A stretch of DNA of 64,000 nt from Sulfolobus sp. S-194 (GTDB lineage: Archaea > Thermoproteota > Thermoprotei_A > Sulfolobales > Sulfolobaceae): NCBI RefSeq assembly GCF_012222305.1, contig NZ_CP035730.1, positions 248,001-312,000 on the forward strand, in the 5' to 3' direction. Under the pieces are notes generated by a model. That model saw nothing but the letters and a program-made list of their open reading frames with translations, made no database searches and was not told the origin of the DNA. Positions 18,040 to 26,940 of this stretch are shown one piece after another; within the stretch, counting starts at the first letter, position 1; every line of letters begins with the position of its first letter. Position numbers and translations under genes: made by a program.

Positions 18040-19572
18040 TTACATGTTTTTAACTAATTCCCTAATCACTTTCTTATCTAATTTCCCAGTACTAGTTTTG
18101 GGTAATTCGTTAATGAAGAGTATCTTATCTGGTATCCACCACTTAGGAAACCTATTTAAGGAGATAAGGTACTCTTTGATCTCGTTTTCTGTAATTTTAC
18201 CCTCATAATCTTTTTTAGGTACAACAAGGGCTACAGGTCTTTCTCCCCATTTTTCATCCTTAATACCTACAACTGCTGCTTCGAAGACCTTATAATAACT
18301 CATTATAGCATTCTCAAGGTCTATGCTAGAAATCCATTCACCGCCACTCTTTATTAAATCTTTAGCCCTATCTACTATTTTTATATTACCATATTTATCA
18401 ATTGTAACTATATCCCCCGTCCTTAACCAAATTCTGTTGCCAATAGTTCTGAACGTTTCTTTGGTTTTCTCCGCTTCTTTATAATACTCCTTTGCAACCC
18501 ATGCGCCGCTAACCCATAGTTCTCCAACGCTGCTACCATCCCATGGAAGTTCTTTTTCTTGGTCTAAATTAATTAGCTTCATCTCAATTCCAGGTAAAGG
18601 AATTCCTTGACTGCTTATTTTTTCTTGGTCTTGATTGACTGTTGTTATTGCTTCTGTCTCTGTCATTCCCCATGCGTGGTATAATCTAATACCCATTTTG
18701 TTAAGTTTCTCTGCTACAATTTTTGGTGGTTCTGCACCACCTGTAACTACGGTCTTTAGTGACGAAATATCATAATTCTCTTTCTCTATAAAATTTAGAA
18801 AATCTATCCATATTGTTGGAGCTCCTACTGCAATGGTAACTTTTTCCTTTTCTATTAATTCTGCCAAATCCTTAGACCTGGGCCTAGGGCCAGGTAATAC
18901 TAGTTTTGCACCTGTCATTAATGCTGAGAATGGTAAATCCCAACCATTTATATGAAACATGGGTACAACTACTAGGATAGAGTCGTTTCTTGATATTCCT
19001 ACTGCATCTTTAGCTAATAGGGTTAATGAGTGAATGTAAATTGATCTGTGAGTATACATTATCCCTTTAGGTTTTCCGGTTGTTCCAGAAGTGTAACATA
19101 TAACTGCTTCATCCTTTTCATCTAGAGGAGGAAAATCCTCAATTGGTTTTTGCATGTTTATTGCTTTATCGAAGTTTTCATCTAGATAAAATATTCCACT
19201 AAGAGACGTTTTTAATTTATCTATTGCGAACTCTGGCGAGACGAAAGCAAATTTATCCCCTGCGTGGTTGATTACGTATTCAATCTCGTTAGGGTGGAAT
19301 CTTACGTTTATTGTATGTAGAACATAACCCATGTTTGTTGTGGCGAAATAGAGTTCCAAATGTCTTCTGGTATTCCATTCAATCGAGGCAACTTTATCCC
19401 CTTTTTCTAGTTTTAAGCTCTTTAAAAAAGAGGATAATTTTCTTACTCTTAAGGAAAAATCCCTATAACTCATTTTTTCAATTTTGTCAGACCTAGAAAC
19501 TATCTCACTTTCTGGGTATAGTTTTTCAACTCTCCAAAAAATGTGTTGGATTGTTAAAGGGAAATCATACAT
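18040..19572 (-). CDS. Acyl-CoA ligase, AMP-forming (AlkK/medium-chain type)
   Basis: A 510-residue ANL ligase. It has the P-loop CYTSGTTGKPKGIMYTHRS near residue 160, VVPMFHINGWDLP (typical of the AlkK-like subgroup), the AWGMTETEA motif, RTGDIVTIDKYG and the C-terminal LPKTSTGKLDKK with the catalytic lysine. It is related to the ligases at 38760 and 56971 (split). A TATA-like ATATTTAAA lies about 28 bp before the ATG. It is 50 nt downstream of the HpaB-family gene and probably shares its transcript, so it may activate the acid processed by that protein. Substrate not determined. Confidence 0.92.
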   Translation of the reverse strand: MYDFPLTIQHIFWRVEKLYPESEIVSRSDKIEKMSYRDFSLRVRKLSSFLKSLKLEKGDKVASIEWNTRRHLELYFATTNMGYVLHTINVRFHPNEIEYVINHAGDKFAFVSPEFAIDKLKTSLSGIFYLDENFDKAINMQKPIEDFPPLDEKDEAVICYTSGTTGKPKGIMYTHRSIYIHSLTLLAKDAVGISRNDSILVVVPMFHINGWDLPFSALMTGAKLVLPGPRPRSKDLAELIEKEKVTIAVGAPTIWIDFLNFIEKENYDISSLKTVVTGGAEPPKIVAEKLNKMGIRLYHAWGMTETEAITTVNQDQEKISSQGIPLPGIEMKLINLDQEKELPWDGSSVGELWVSGAWVAKEYYKEAEKTKETFRTIGNRIWLRTGDIVTIDKYGNIKIVDRAKDLIKSGGEWISSIDLENAIMSYYKVFEAAVVGIKDEKWGERPVALVVPKKDYEGKITENEIKEYLISLNRFPKWWIPDKILFINELPKTSTGKLDKKVIRELVKNM

Positions 19573-19622
19573 ATTAAATACTCTTTCTTCTAAAATTTAA
19601 ATATAACGGGAAAAAATCCCAT

Positions 19623-21020
19623 TTAACTTGAAATTATTTTCTTTACAAGTTCCTTACTTTCATTAAAATCGTAATTTCTAAATAGTTCGATTTTACTTGC
19701 CTCAATTGAACCCTCAGCATGTATCATAGTTGTAAGCCAATACCCTACTAAAGAGCTACTTCCAGCTATCTCCTTAGCAAATTTCAGAATTTCGATCCTT
19801 TCTTTTCCGTCAATCGCACCTCTTAAATACTTACTTATAACCTCTCCTTCACTACTCCTAAGATCTTCTTCTGAGGGTAAGGTTGAAATTATACCACCAG
19901 CTATATCAATTAAATCCTTAACTACTTCATGGAAGTGTGTATTAGTGTATAATTTACCTATATTAGTGAAGATGTAGTTGGGGATTGCAATATCTTCGTC
20001 AATCTCTGGGTAAACAGATGAGGCTATGGCTGACATTCTTAGTATTTCTTTGTAAAGTATCATATCTATTATATCATCTCTTACATGCTTCTCATTAGCT
20101 ATTCCGTTTGCTTCTGCTGAGAGGATTGCTGAACCTAAATAAAGATTTGCCATAGCAGCCCTATAGGAAATTGCAGTAAACCTATGATATGTTGCAAATA
20201 ACCTAGCTAGAGTCCCCGCAAATTCATATTCTCTAAATAGGAATACTCTATCCCATGGTACAAAGACATTGTCAAAGATTGTCAACGTTTCTAACTCATA
20301 ATCTTTTACACTTAAGACTGAGGAGGAATTCCCTTCAATCTCATCTATTGGTCTTACAATCATTTTTAATCCGGGTGTATTTGCAGGAACGGCAAAGGCT
20401 ATAGAGTAATCTTTATCCTCTTCTCCCATAGCCCTAGTTGGTATAACTATAATCTCGTCAGCTACAGCTGCTTGAGTTGTATGAGCTTTTGCACCCCTAA
20501 CTATAATACCGTCATTTCTCACATCAACTACTCTAACATATAGATCTGGGTCTGACTGTTTTGAGGGTCTTTTTGACCTATCACCCTTAACGTCAGTCTG
20601 TGCTGTTGCTAATGTTAAATCGTTTTTTATAACATACTCGTAGTATTTCATAAGTTTGCTGTAATAGTCTTTACCGTATTTTTTATCTAATTTTTTAGTT
20701 GTTATCATTAAGGAAAAGAGAGCATCACTACCAATAGCTTGTGAAATATTAAATATACCATTGCAGAAAATAGTCGTATCATACACCAGCTTATGTCTAT
20801 CCAGTAAGTCTTGAGATGTTCTGGGAATTTTGAAATATTTACTTATTTTACCGTATTGAGGATCGTCATAAAATCTGTTGGGATATTCAAATAATTTTGA
20901 TGCATGGTGTGCGGATATTTTTAACACTGGGTGTTCAGTAATATCTGAAACGTATTTACCTCGATAGATTACTTTCCTTCCATCATTTAGTGACTTTAAG
21001 AAATCTTCCTTAGTTCTCAT
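19623..21020 (-). CDS. HpaB-family flavoprotein, similar to 4-hydroxybutyryl-CoA dehydratase but lacking its Fe-S ligands
   Basis: The start chosen is the ATG at 21020 (465 residues), 26 bp from the minus-strand TATA at 21042-21050; an in-frame ATG at 21035 lies too close to the box. It matches 4-hydroxyphenylacetate 3-hydroxylase and 4-hydroxybutyryl-CoA dehydratase over its full length, for example KGDRSKRPSKQSDPDLYVRV and DGIIVRGAKAHTTQ. Against the Clostridium dehydratase, recalled from memory, the two cysteines before the G-x-D-A motif are replaced (here QAIGSDA) and the third, after the conserved YHR, is also missing; only that histidine remains. So it probably binds FAD but no 4Fe-4S cluster. 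It is most likely a hydroxylase, or a repurposed dehydratase. Confidence 0.85.
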   Translation of the reverse strand: MRTKEDFLKSLNDGRKVIYRGKYVSDITEHPVLKISAHHASKLFEYPNRFYDDPQYGKISKYFKIPRTSQDLLDRHKLVYDTTIFCNGIFNISQAIGSDALFSLMITTKKLDKKYGKDYYSKLMKYYEYVIKNDLTLATAQTDVKGDRSKRPSKQSDPDLYVRVVDVRNDGIIVRGAKAHTTQAAVADEIIVIPTRAMGEEDKDYSIAFAVPANTPGLKMIVRPIDEIEGNSSSVLSVKDYELETLTIFDNVFVPWDRVFLFREYEFAGTLARLFATYHRFTAISYRAAMANLYLGSAILSAEANGIANEKHVRDDIIDMILYKEILRMSAIASSVYPEIDEDIAIPNYIFTNIGKLYTNTHFHEVVKDLIDIAGGIISTLPSEEDLRSSEGEVISKYLRGAIDGKERIEILKFAKEIAGSSSLVGYWLTTMIHAEGSIEASKIELFRNYDFNESKELVKKIISS

Positions 21021-21351
21021 ATTTGATAATTTCATGAGGAGTTATATAAATCTACATAGTTAGGTTATAAATTCCCGTTAAGATGAGCTGTGGATAAGAA
21101 TTGATTATGAATCCTATCAGTTAGGGAGCTTTTTTATCTGGCTAACTAAAATACTAAATACTTTCGAGTATTGCATTTTTACCCATTTTCAATGTTCTTT
21201 CAGTCTTGATATGGATTTTGTAATTTACTTTCTTAAGAATCTTAAGTATCTTTATAAATAAGCAGAATTTATCTCAGTTATTTACTTACTTAAATTAAGA
21301 ACATATTAATTGATAAAAGCTTTTTTAAACCCTATTATAATACTTTTACTT
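21021..21351. promoter_or_regulatory. Divergent promoter region, HpaB-family gene and MaoC gene
   Basis: The minus-strand TATA at 21042-21050 gives a leaderless start at 21020. On the plus strand TTTTTTAAAC (21321-21330) lies about 26 bp before the ATG at 21352, and a stronger TTTATAAAT at 21251-21259 would give a leader of about 70 nt. TTCTTAAGAATCTTAAG at 21230-21246 contains overlapping palindromes and may be a binding site. No coding potential is seen. Confidence 0.5.
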
Positions 21352-21849
21352 ATGTTAGAGAGTTCAGAAGGTCCTTACTTTGAAGATTTTAAGATAGGGC
21401 AAAGGTTTAAAAGTAAGATAGGAAGGACATTAACAGATGTTGATAATATTTGGTTCACTCTCTTAACTAATAACAGTAATCAGATACATTTTAATAAGGA
21501 TTATACTGAGAAATACTTTCAAGGAGAACCCTTTAAGGGAAGGTTAGTAGTAAATGGCTTTTTAACTTTAGCAATAGTTGCAGGAATGCTTGTTGAACAA
21601 ACTAGCCAAAACGGTTTCATGTTAGGGATAGAAAATGTGAAATTTTTGAACCCAGTATTTTCTGGTGACACAATTTACGCTGAGGCTGAGGTCATTAAGG
21701 TTAGGGAATCTAAGAGTAGGCCTGGTTTTGGAATAGTTAAAATAAGGACGTGGGGATATAATCAGAAAGGAGAAAAGGTTGTAGAATTCGATAGAGTATT
21801 CATGGTCAGAAAGAGAGGAGCGAGCTGGACTGGTGAAAAGAAAGAATGA
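21352..21849 (+). CDS. MaoC-type hotdog dehydratase
   Basis: The start chosen is the ATG at 21352 (165 residues); a TTG at 21310 would add a hydrophobic tail that homologues lack. It starts with GPYFEDFKIGQRF, the usual MaoC opening. NSNQIHFNKDYTEK carries the hydratase-2-type motif with the aspartate changed to asparagine (NSNQIH where D-x-N-x-x-H is usual), and FKGRLVVNGFLTLAIVAGM follows. It should act on an acyl- or mesaconyl-type CoA ester, though the loss of the aspartate makes hydratase activity less certain. The CoA-transferase follows 39 nt later on the same strand. Confidence 0.85.
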   Translation: MLESSEGPYFEDFKIGQRFKSKIGRTLTDVDNIWFTLLTNNSNQIHFNKDYTEKYFQGEPFKGRLVVNGFLTLAIVAGMLVEQTSQNGFMLGIENVKFLNPVFSGDTIYAEAEVIKVRESKSRPGFGIVKIRTWGYNQKGEKVVEFDRVFMVRKRGASWTGEKKE

Positions 21850-21888
21850 ATATTTCATCTTCTTTTTCAACAAAACGAGGATGAAAAA

Positions 21889-22998
21889 ATGAATAGGGTC
21901 CTTGAGTTGGGGAGTAATATCTCAGCACCTCTAATTGGTGAAATATTAGCCGATTTAGGATTTGAGGTAATAAAGGTTGAGCCTCCTCCCTATGGTGATG
22001 ATAGGAGGAGAATTAAACCAGAGATTAATGGGGTCAGTGTTTATTTTGCCAGTACGAATAGGGGGAAGAAGAGTGTTACAATTAACCTTAAGACAAGTGA
22101 GGGTTACGAAATTTTCAAAAAGTTGGTAAAATCTGCTAGGATATTAATTACTAATTATAGACCCACAGCTCTTAAAAGGCTAAGAATAGATTACGAGACT
22201 TTAAAAGAGATTAACCACAACTTAATATACTGTTCAATAACAGGTTTTGGACCAGAGGAGGCTGATAAGCCTGCTTATGATGCAACAATATTAGCCTTGA
22301 GCGGCCTAATGGATATGACTGGGGAAGAAAAAGGACCTCCCGCTAAATTTGCAACCTCAATTTCGGATATATTGACTGCCCTAATGGGTACTATACTTAT
22401 CTTATCTGCGTTAAATAGAGGTGAATCAAGCTTCATTAACGTGCCAATGATTTATACTCAATTTTACTTAATGCTCGAAGATGCTTATATGTACTTAAAC
22501 GCCGGAATAATACCTAAGAGGATAGGTTCTGCACATAGGTATTTAGTTCCTTACCAAGCGTTTAAGACAGTTGACGGTTATATTTTCGTGGCAATTTTCA
22601 CTGATGAACAATATAAAAAATTGTGTAAAGCTCTAAGGAGAGAAGATCTAGAGAAATTTGATACTAATCAAAAGAGACTTGAAAACAGAGAGTATATAGT
22701 AAGTGAACTACAAAAGATATTTGGGAATAATACTAGAGAATATTGGGTAAAGGTGTTAAGTGAAGCTGACGTACCGGTAGCACCAATACTTAACTTAGCT
22801 GAAGCATTTCAAAGATATGGCAATAAATTGGTTTATGAGGTAAATGGTATGAAATATATTATGTTTCCTTTTAATAAAAAGGAGACCAAAGCCCCAAGAT
22901 TAGGTGAACATACTAGAGAGATTCTACTTGAATTAGGATATGGTAAAGACGAGATAGATAATTTAATTAAAAAAGGAGTAATAATGGAAACTATATGA
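21889..22998 (+). CDS. CoA-transferase family III (CaiB/BaiF)
   Basis: A 369-residue family III CoA-transferase. It begins with RVLELGSNISAPLIGEILADLGFEVIKVEPP, includes NRGKKSVTINLKT and has the catalytic-aspartate region YDATILALSGLMDMTGEEKGPP near residue 130-150. It moves CoA between two organic acids without ATP. It is 39 nt downstream of the MaoC gene, a pairing often seen in methylaspartate/mesaconate or citramalate-type pathways, where the transferase makes the CoA ester that the MaoC protein hydrates. A 447-bp gap follows. Confidence 0.92.
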   Translation: MNRVLELGSNISAPLIGEILADLGFEVIKVEPPPYGDDRRRIKPEINGVSVYFASTNRGKKSVTINLKTSEGYEIFKKLVKSARILITNYRPTALKRLRIDYETLKEINHNLIYCSITGFGPEEADKPAYDATILALSGLMDMTGEEKGPPAKFATSISDILTALMGTILILSALNRGESSFINVPMIYTQFYLMLEDAYMYLNAGIIPKRIGSAHRYLVPYQAFKTVDGYIFVAIFTDEQYKKLCKALRREDLEKFDTNQKRLENREYIVSELQKIFGNNTREYWVKVLSEADVPVAPILNLAEAFQRYGNKLVYEVNGMKYIMFPFNKKETKAPRLGEHTREILLELGYGKDEIDNLIKKGVIMETI

Positions 22999-23445
22999 GT
23001 AAATAAAGGATACTATCTAATTAGAACTAAAAATTAATGGAACTATTTTCATAGTACCTCCATTAAATTACAAATTTGTAAAATAACTATGACCTATGAA
23101 AAATATATCATTATCAAATGAGAATATTCTTTGATCATCTTAAAAACTAAAAAGGCTTGATTAGGAAAAACCTCCCAGTTTAGCCTTGGGCACCCAGTTT
23201 TTCTGTTTTTATTAAATTAGTTATAGAAAGTTTAGTGTATACAGCTTATATAATTTGTACTGAATTAGCAAAATTGTAGTCTACACTCATTATCATTTTA
23301 AAAATCTTGAATAATATAGCAAAAACATGAAGCCTTTCATACAGCACGTACTACACTTCTAACAAACTTCTTAAAACAAGGCATATGGCATCATTTGCAT
23401 TAACATTTTTGGCATTAATGTTCTCTTTAGGAAAAATTTTCTCGG
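22999..23445. other. 447-bp intergenic region
   Basis: It lies between two convergent genes. T-rich stretches suit termination. Around 23155-23200 there is a short GC-richer patch (CCTTGGGCACCCAG) with no clear pairing. Around 23385-23500 one plus-strand frame reads as a short hydrophobic peptide running into the aldehyde dehydrogenase gene on the other strand; I do not call it. Confidence 0.45.
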
Positions 23446-24852
23446 TTATAATAACGTTATTGCTATTAACTTATTTTCAGTCATTTCAAGCATTGTCTCT
23501 CTAACTCCTTCTCTCCCTATTCCAGTTTTCTTAAATCCTCCAAAAGGTAAGGAATCCCATCTGAGTCTCGTACTATCATTAATTATCGTTGCACCAAACT
23601 TTAACTCCCTAGCTATTTTAAGAGCCCTATTTACATCATTAGTAAATACGGCAGATTGCAACCCGTATTCGGTAGAGTTAGCAATACTAATAGCCTCTTC
23701 ATCGCTCTTTACTGGAACAATAGGTGCTACTGGTCCAAATACCTCAGTCTTCAAAACTAACATGTCTAAATTAGCATTGGTAATCAAAGTTAACGGGAAG
23801 AAATACCCATTTTCGGGTCCTTTATTAAGTACTTCAACATTACCTCCTTTCGTTCTCGCATCTTCTACTACTTTATTTAACTTCTCAGTACTTTCTTGAT
23901 TGATTACTGGACCTATATCGGTACTCTCATCTAGAGGGTCTCCGACCTTAAGAGACTTTACTTTCTCCTTAAAAGCTTTAAGGAATTTTTCAAAAATTTC
24001 CTCTCTGACTATTATTCTCTTTCCAGCGTTACAATTTTGTCCTGCATATTCAAATCTAGCCCTAACAGCTATTGAAGATGCTCTCTCTATATTTGCATCT
24101 TCTAAAACTATTATAGGATCAGATCCTCCTAATTCCATAATAATCCTCTTTCCTAAAGAAACCGCCTTAGAAGCTATTGCCAAACCAGTTTGCGTAGAAC
24201 CCGTTAACGTTATTAATCCAACTAAAGGATGAGTTATTAATTCATCCCCTATCTCATTACTATACCCAGTCACTACCCTAACAGCACTGTCAGGAAGTCC
24301 AGCCTCTACAAGTATCTTTTTCATTTCTATTGCGGACAACGGAGTACTTATACTGGGTTTCACTACTACAGAATTTCCTACTGCTATTGCAGGGGCTACT
24401 TTATGTGCAAATGAATTTATAGGAAAGTTAAATGGTAATATAGCAGTTACTACCCCTATAGGTTCTCTAGTACTAATTACTATTCTATTTTCATTCCCCG
24501 GAGGATATTCATAAGCGTCAACTCTATAGTTTTTACCCTCTAATACTATTGCAGCTTCTTCGGCAGCTTGCCTAAATAGCCTGGAAGCTCTCACTACCTC
24601 AACTCTCGAATCCTTTATTGGTTTTCCGGCTTCCATAGCTAACAATCTAGCTAACCTTTCTTGCTCCCTTTCCAAGATCTCCGAAACTTTCCTTAATATT
24701 GTAGTCCTTTTATATAAGGGCATTTTGGATATAGTTTCAAATCCCTTATAAGCTTCTTCTATTTCACCCCTAACTTCATCTCTAGTCATCCTCTTTACCT
24801 TTCCTATTACTTTCAAATTAGAAGGAGACTTAATTTCCACGACCTCATTCAT
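23446..24852 (-). CDS. NAD(P)-dependent aldehyde dehydrogenase
   Basis: A 468-residue aldehyde dehydrogenase. LPFNFPINSFAHKVAPAIAVGN contains the catalytic asparagine, MELGGSDPIIVLEDA the general-base glutamate near residue 240, and YAGQNCNAGKRIIV the nucleophilic cysteine near residue 275. The C-terminus has LPFGGFKKTGIGREG. The closest remembered groups are the archaeal lactaldehyde/glyceraldehyde/succinate-semialdehyde-type enzymes; substrate cannot be fixed. It stands alone, with the PaaX operon about 280 bp upstream on the same strand. It could remove aldehydes made by the local alcohol dehydrogenases. Confidence 0.93.
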   Translation of the reverse strand: MNEVVEIKSPSNLKVIGKVKRMTRDEVRGEIEEAYKGFETISKMPLYKRTTILRKVSEILEREQERLARLLAMEAGKPIKDSRVEVVRASRLFRQAAEEAAIVLEGKNYRVDAYEYPPGNENRIVISTREPIGVVTAILPFNFPINSFAHKVAPAIAVGNSVVVKPSISTPLSAIEMKKILVEAGLPDSAVRVVTGYSNEIGDELITHPLVGLITLTGSTQTGLAIASKAVSLGKRIIMELGGSDPIIVLEDANIERASSIAVRARFEYAGQNCNAGKRIIVREEIFEKFLKAFKEKVKSLKVGDPLDESTDIGPVINQESTEKLNKVVEDARTKGGNVEVLNKGPENGYFFPLTLITNANLDMLVLKTEVFGPVAPIVPVKSDEEAISIANSTEYGLQSAVFTNDVNRALKIARELKFGATIINDSTRLRWDSLPFGGFKKTGIGREGVRETMLEMTENKLIAITLL

Positions 24853-25133
24853 CGCAAAACCACGAATATTTTTATATTCTAAAAGTTTAAAAGCTTATGC
24901 AGAATGAATATATTTGCCTACTAGAGAAATCAGTGTGGCACTCAGTAATAACTAATTCAGTCAAACTTCAAGCACAATGTTAACTAACAATGCAGCTTGG
25001 GCACTCTCAACCCTATATAGGACATAGTACTATCATTAGTATATAAATTTATTAAACGATTATATCTTTACTGAGAGTATGTATATTAAATAAGGAATTC
25101 TAATACTCAAAACAGTAGAAATATAAAATATAT

Positions 25134-25535
25134 CTAACCCACTTTCATGAAAGTTCCTAAAGCCTTGACACAAAGCTTTCCCTTGTCATTATAAATTTCG
25201 CCTTCTGTAAATATGGTTCTTTTACCTTTCTTTAGAATCTTTCCTATTACTCTAAATTCTTTTCCCTTTAAAGGTTCTAGGAAAGAGAACTTCAACTCTA
25301 ACGTTAAAACTTGAGTATCTGAAACTAATCTAGCAACTGACCAACAAACTGTATCTAAAACATACATAGAAATTCCTCCATGAACCATATCTCCAGGGAT
25401 ACGTATCAATTCTTTAAATGGGAACTTAACTACTACGCGATCCTCTGCTATATCTTCAACTTTTAGTTCTAAGAGTTTAGACATAGGATGGGATTCTATG
25501 TAAGTTATGAGATCTTGATGTGTTACGCTCATCAT
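25134..25535 (-). CDS. PaaI-family hotdog thioesterase
   Basis: A 133-residue hotdog protein. It has FPFKELIRIPGDMVHGGISMYVLDTVC, which includes the H-G-G of the PaaI family and the catalytic acidic residue in VLDTV. It is the last gene of an operon: a PaaX-type regulator, an acyl-CoA ligase, then this gene 8 nt after the ligase stop. Hydrolysis of a CoA ester made by that ligase, releasing CoA when downstream steps stall, is the obvious role. Confidence 0.9.
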   Translation of the reverse strand: MMSVTHQDLITYIESHPMSKLLELKVEDIAEDRVVVKFPFKELIRIPGDMVHGGISMYVLDTVCWSVARLVSDTQVLTLELKFSFLEPLKGKEFRVIGKILKKGKRTIFTEGEIYNDKGKLCVKALGTFMKVG

Positions 25536-25543
25536 AATCTCCC

Positions 25544-26920
25544 TTACGGTAATTTATCTACAATATATACTTTTTTAAGTTTCTTATAAAATGCAACCCT
25601 AGAATTAACAAAATTTAATAATTCTTCTTCTATTCCACTTCTTCTTTCCTTAATTATCACATAAGCTACTGGTTTCTGTCCTAAATTACCCTCATCCTCT
25701 CCTACTACTTTAGCATCTATAACCATTTCATGTGTTTTTAATATGTCTTCAAGGTCTCTAGGGAATATGGGATATCCCTTATACTTTAACATCCTCTTCT
25801 TAATCCCTCTAAAGTAAAGTAAACCTCTCTCATCCATTGTAACTAAATCACCCGTCTTAAGCCAGTTTCCTTCAAATACCTTTTTTGTCTCATTTTGATC
25901 CCTATATCCCAACATGACCCAAGGGGATTTGACCCATAACTCTCCGGTTTCTCCTATTTCAGCTTCCTTTCCATTATCTTTAACGATTCTTATCTCTACA
26001 CTGGGTAAGGGTTTTCCTATCGTTAGTATTCCAGCATATTCCATCGGTTGATATGTGACTCCCAGACATTCAGTGCAGCCGTAAGCTTGTAATATATCCT
26101 TTCCATATTTTTGCTTAAAGGACTTTAAGGTATTGAAAGATAGGGGGGCAGCAGAACTTATGCAAAGTTCTAGGCTGCTTAAATCAGCGTTTTCTGAAAG
26201 TAAAGAATCATAAATCATTGGAACTGTGGATAGATAGTTTATCCTGTACGTCTGTGTGGAGTTAATTAACTCCTTAATGTTAAACTTCTTCATTATATAC
26301 ATTGTTCCACCAGATTTTATGGTTATTCCAAGCACGCTATTACCTAAAACGTGAGCCAAAGGAACCGTTAATACTGATCTTACCTCTTTTATCTGTGATG
26401 TGTTGTAACTCTCCTTAATGTTCTTTATTACTCTTCTAGGACTATGTAATACCTGCATTGTCTTTCCTGCTACTCCAGCATAATAATAGATTAGCCCAGC
26501 CTCATTATCCTTATATTCGTAAGGTTCCCTTATCTTCTCCTTCTTTTGCAATTTAGTAATTACCTTATAGTCCTTTAAAATGTTTTTTTCTCTGTTGTAA
26601 ATTTCATCATCTGTAATTACTACTTCAGGTTTTGCATCGTCTAAAATAAATTTAAGATCTTCTGCTGAGGTTAATGGATCTAACGCTATTATTTTTGATC
26701 CTGCCCAGAATGAAGCTAAATAAGCGAGAATTGAGGGAATTGAATTATACATTAAATGTAATACAGGCTCTCCAGGTGAAAAGTTTGAGGCTATGCTGGA
26801 TATCTCCTCTATTGCGTCATTATATGTTAACATTTTTTCTCCAATTAAGAACGTTTTAGATGGGTTAGTCTTACCTTTTTCATATAATAAGGTAGCTAAA
26901 CTCACATATGTTATTTGCAA
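25544..26920 (-). CDS. Acyl-CoA ligase, AMP-forming, short form
   Basis: At 458 residues it is about 50-100 shorter than the other ligases here. It keeps the hinge region LKTGDLVTMDERGLLYFRG and the core AYGCTECLGV, but the P-loop is altered: YYYAGVAGKTMQVLHSPR replaces YTSGTTGKPKG. The C-terminus ends at KKVYIVDKLP, just before the usual T-x-x-GK catalytic lysine motif, so that lysine is missing. Either it is a specialised or impaired ligase, or the frame has lost its last ~15 codons. It lies 20 nt after the PaaX-type regulator and 8 nt before the thioesterase. Confidence 0.85.
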   Translation of the reverse strand: MQITYVSLATLLYEKGKTNPSKTFLIGEKMLTYNDAIEEISSIASNFSPGEPVLHLMYNSIPSILAYLASFWAGSKIIALDPLTSAEDLKFILDDAKPEVVITDDEIYNREKNILKDYKVITKLQKKEKIREPYEYKDNEAGLIYYYAGVAGKTMQVLHSPRRVIKNIKESYNTSQIKEVRSVLTVPLAHVLGNSVLGITIKSGGTMYIMKKFNIKELINSTQTYRINYLSTVPMIYDSLLSENADLSSLELCISSAAPLSFNTLKSFKQKYGKDILQAYGCTECLGVTYQPMEYAGILTIGKPLPSVEIRIVKDNGKEAEIGETGELWVKSPWVMLGYRDQNETKKVFEGNWLKTGDLVTMDERGLLYFRGIKKRMLKYKGYPIFPRDLEDILKTHEMVIDAKVVGEDEGNLGQKPVAYVIIKERRSGIEEELLNFVNSRVAFYKKLKKVYIVDKLP

Positions 26921-26940
26921 AATGAAATTAATAAACTTAA

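Noticed and set aside
23385-23515. Short hydrophobic frame (MASFALTFLALMFSLGKIFS) ending inside the aldehyde dehydrogenase gene
   Set aside because: It overlaps a well-supported gene on the other strand, is only about 40 codons and its hydrophobicity can arise from T-rich DNA. A small membrane peptide cannot be excluded.
23155-25010. Shared short GC-rich words (CTTGGGCAC) at about 23180 and 24990 as a repeat family
   Set aside because: The match is only about 9 bp with no extension, within chance for two sites.
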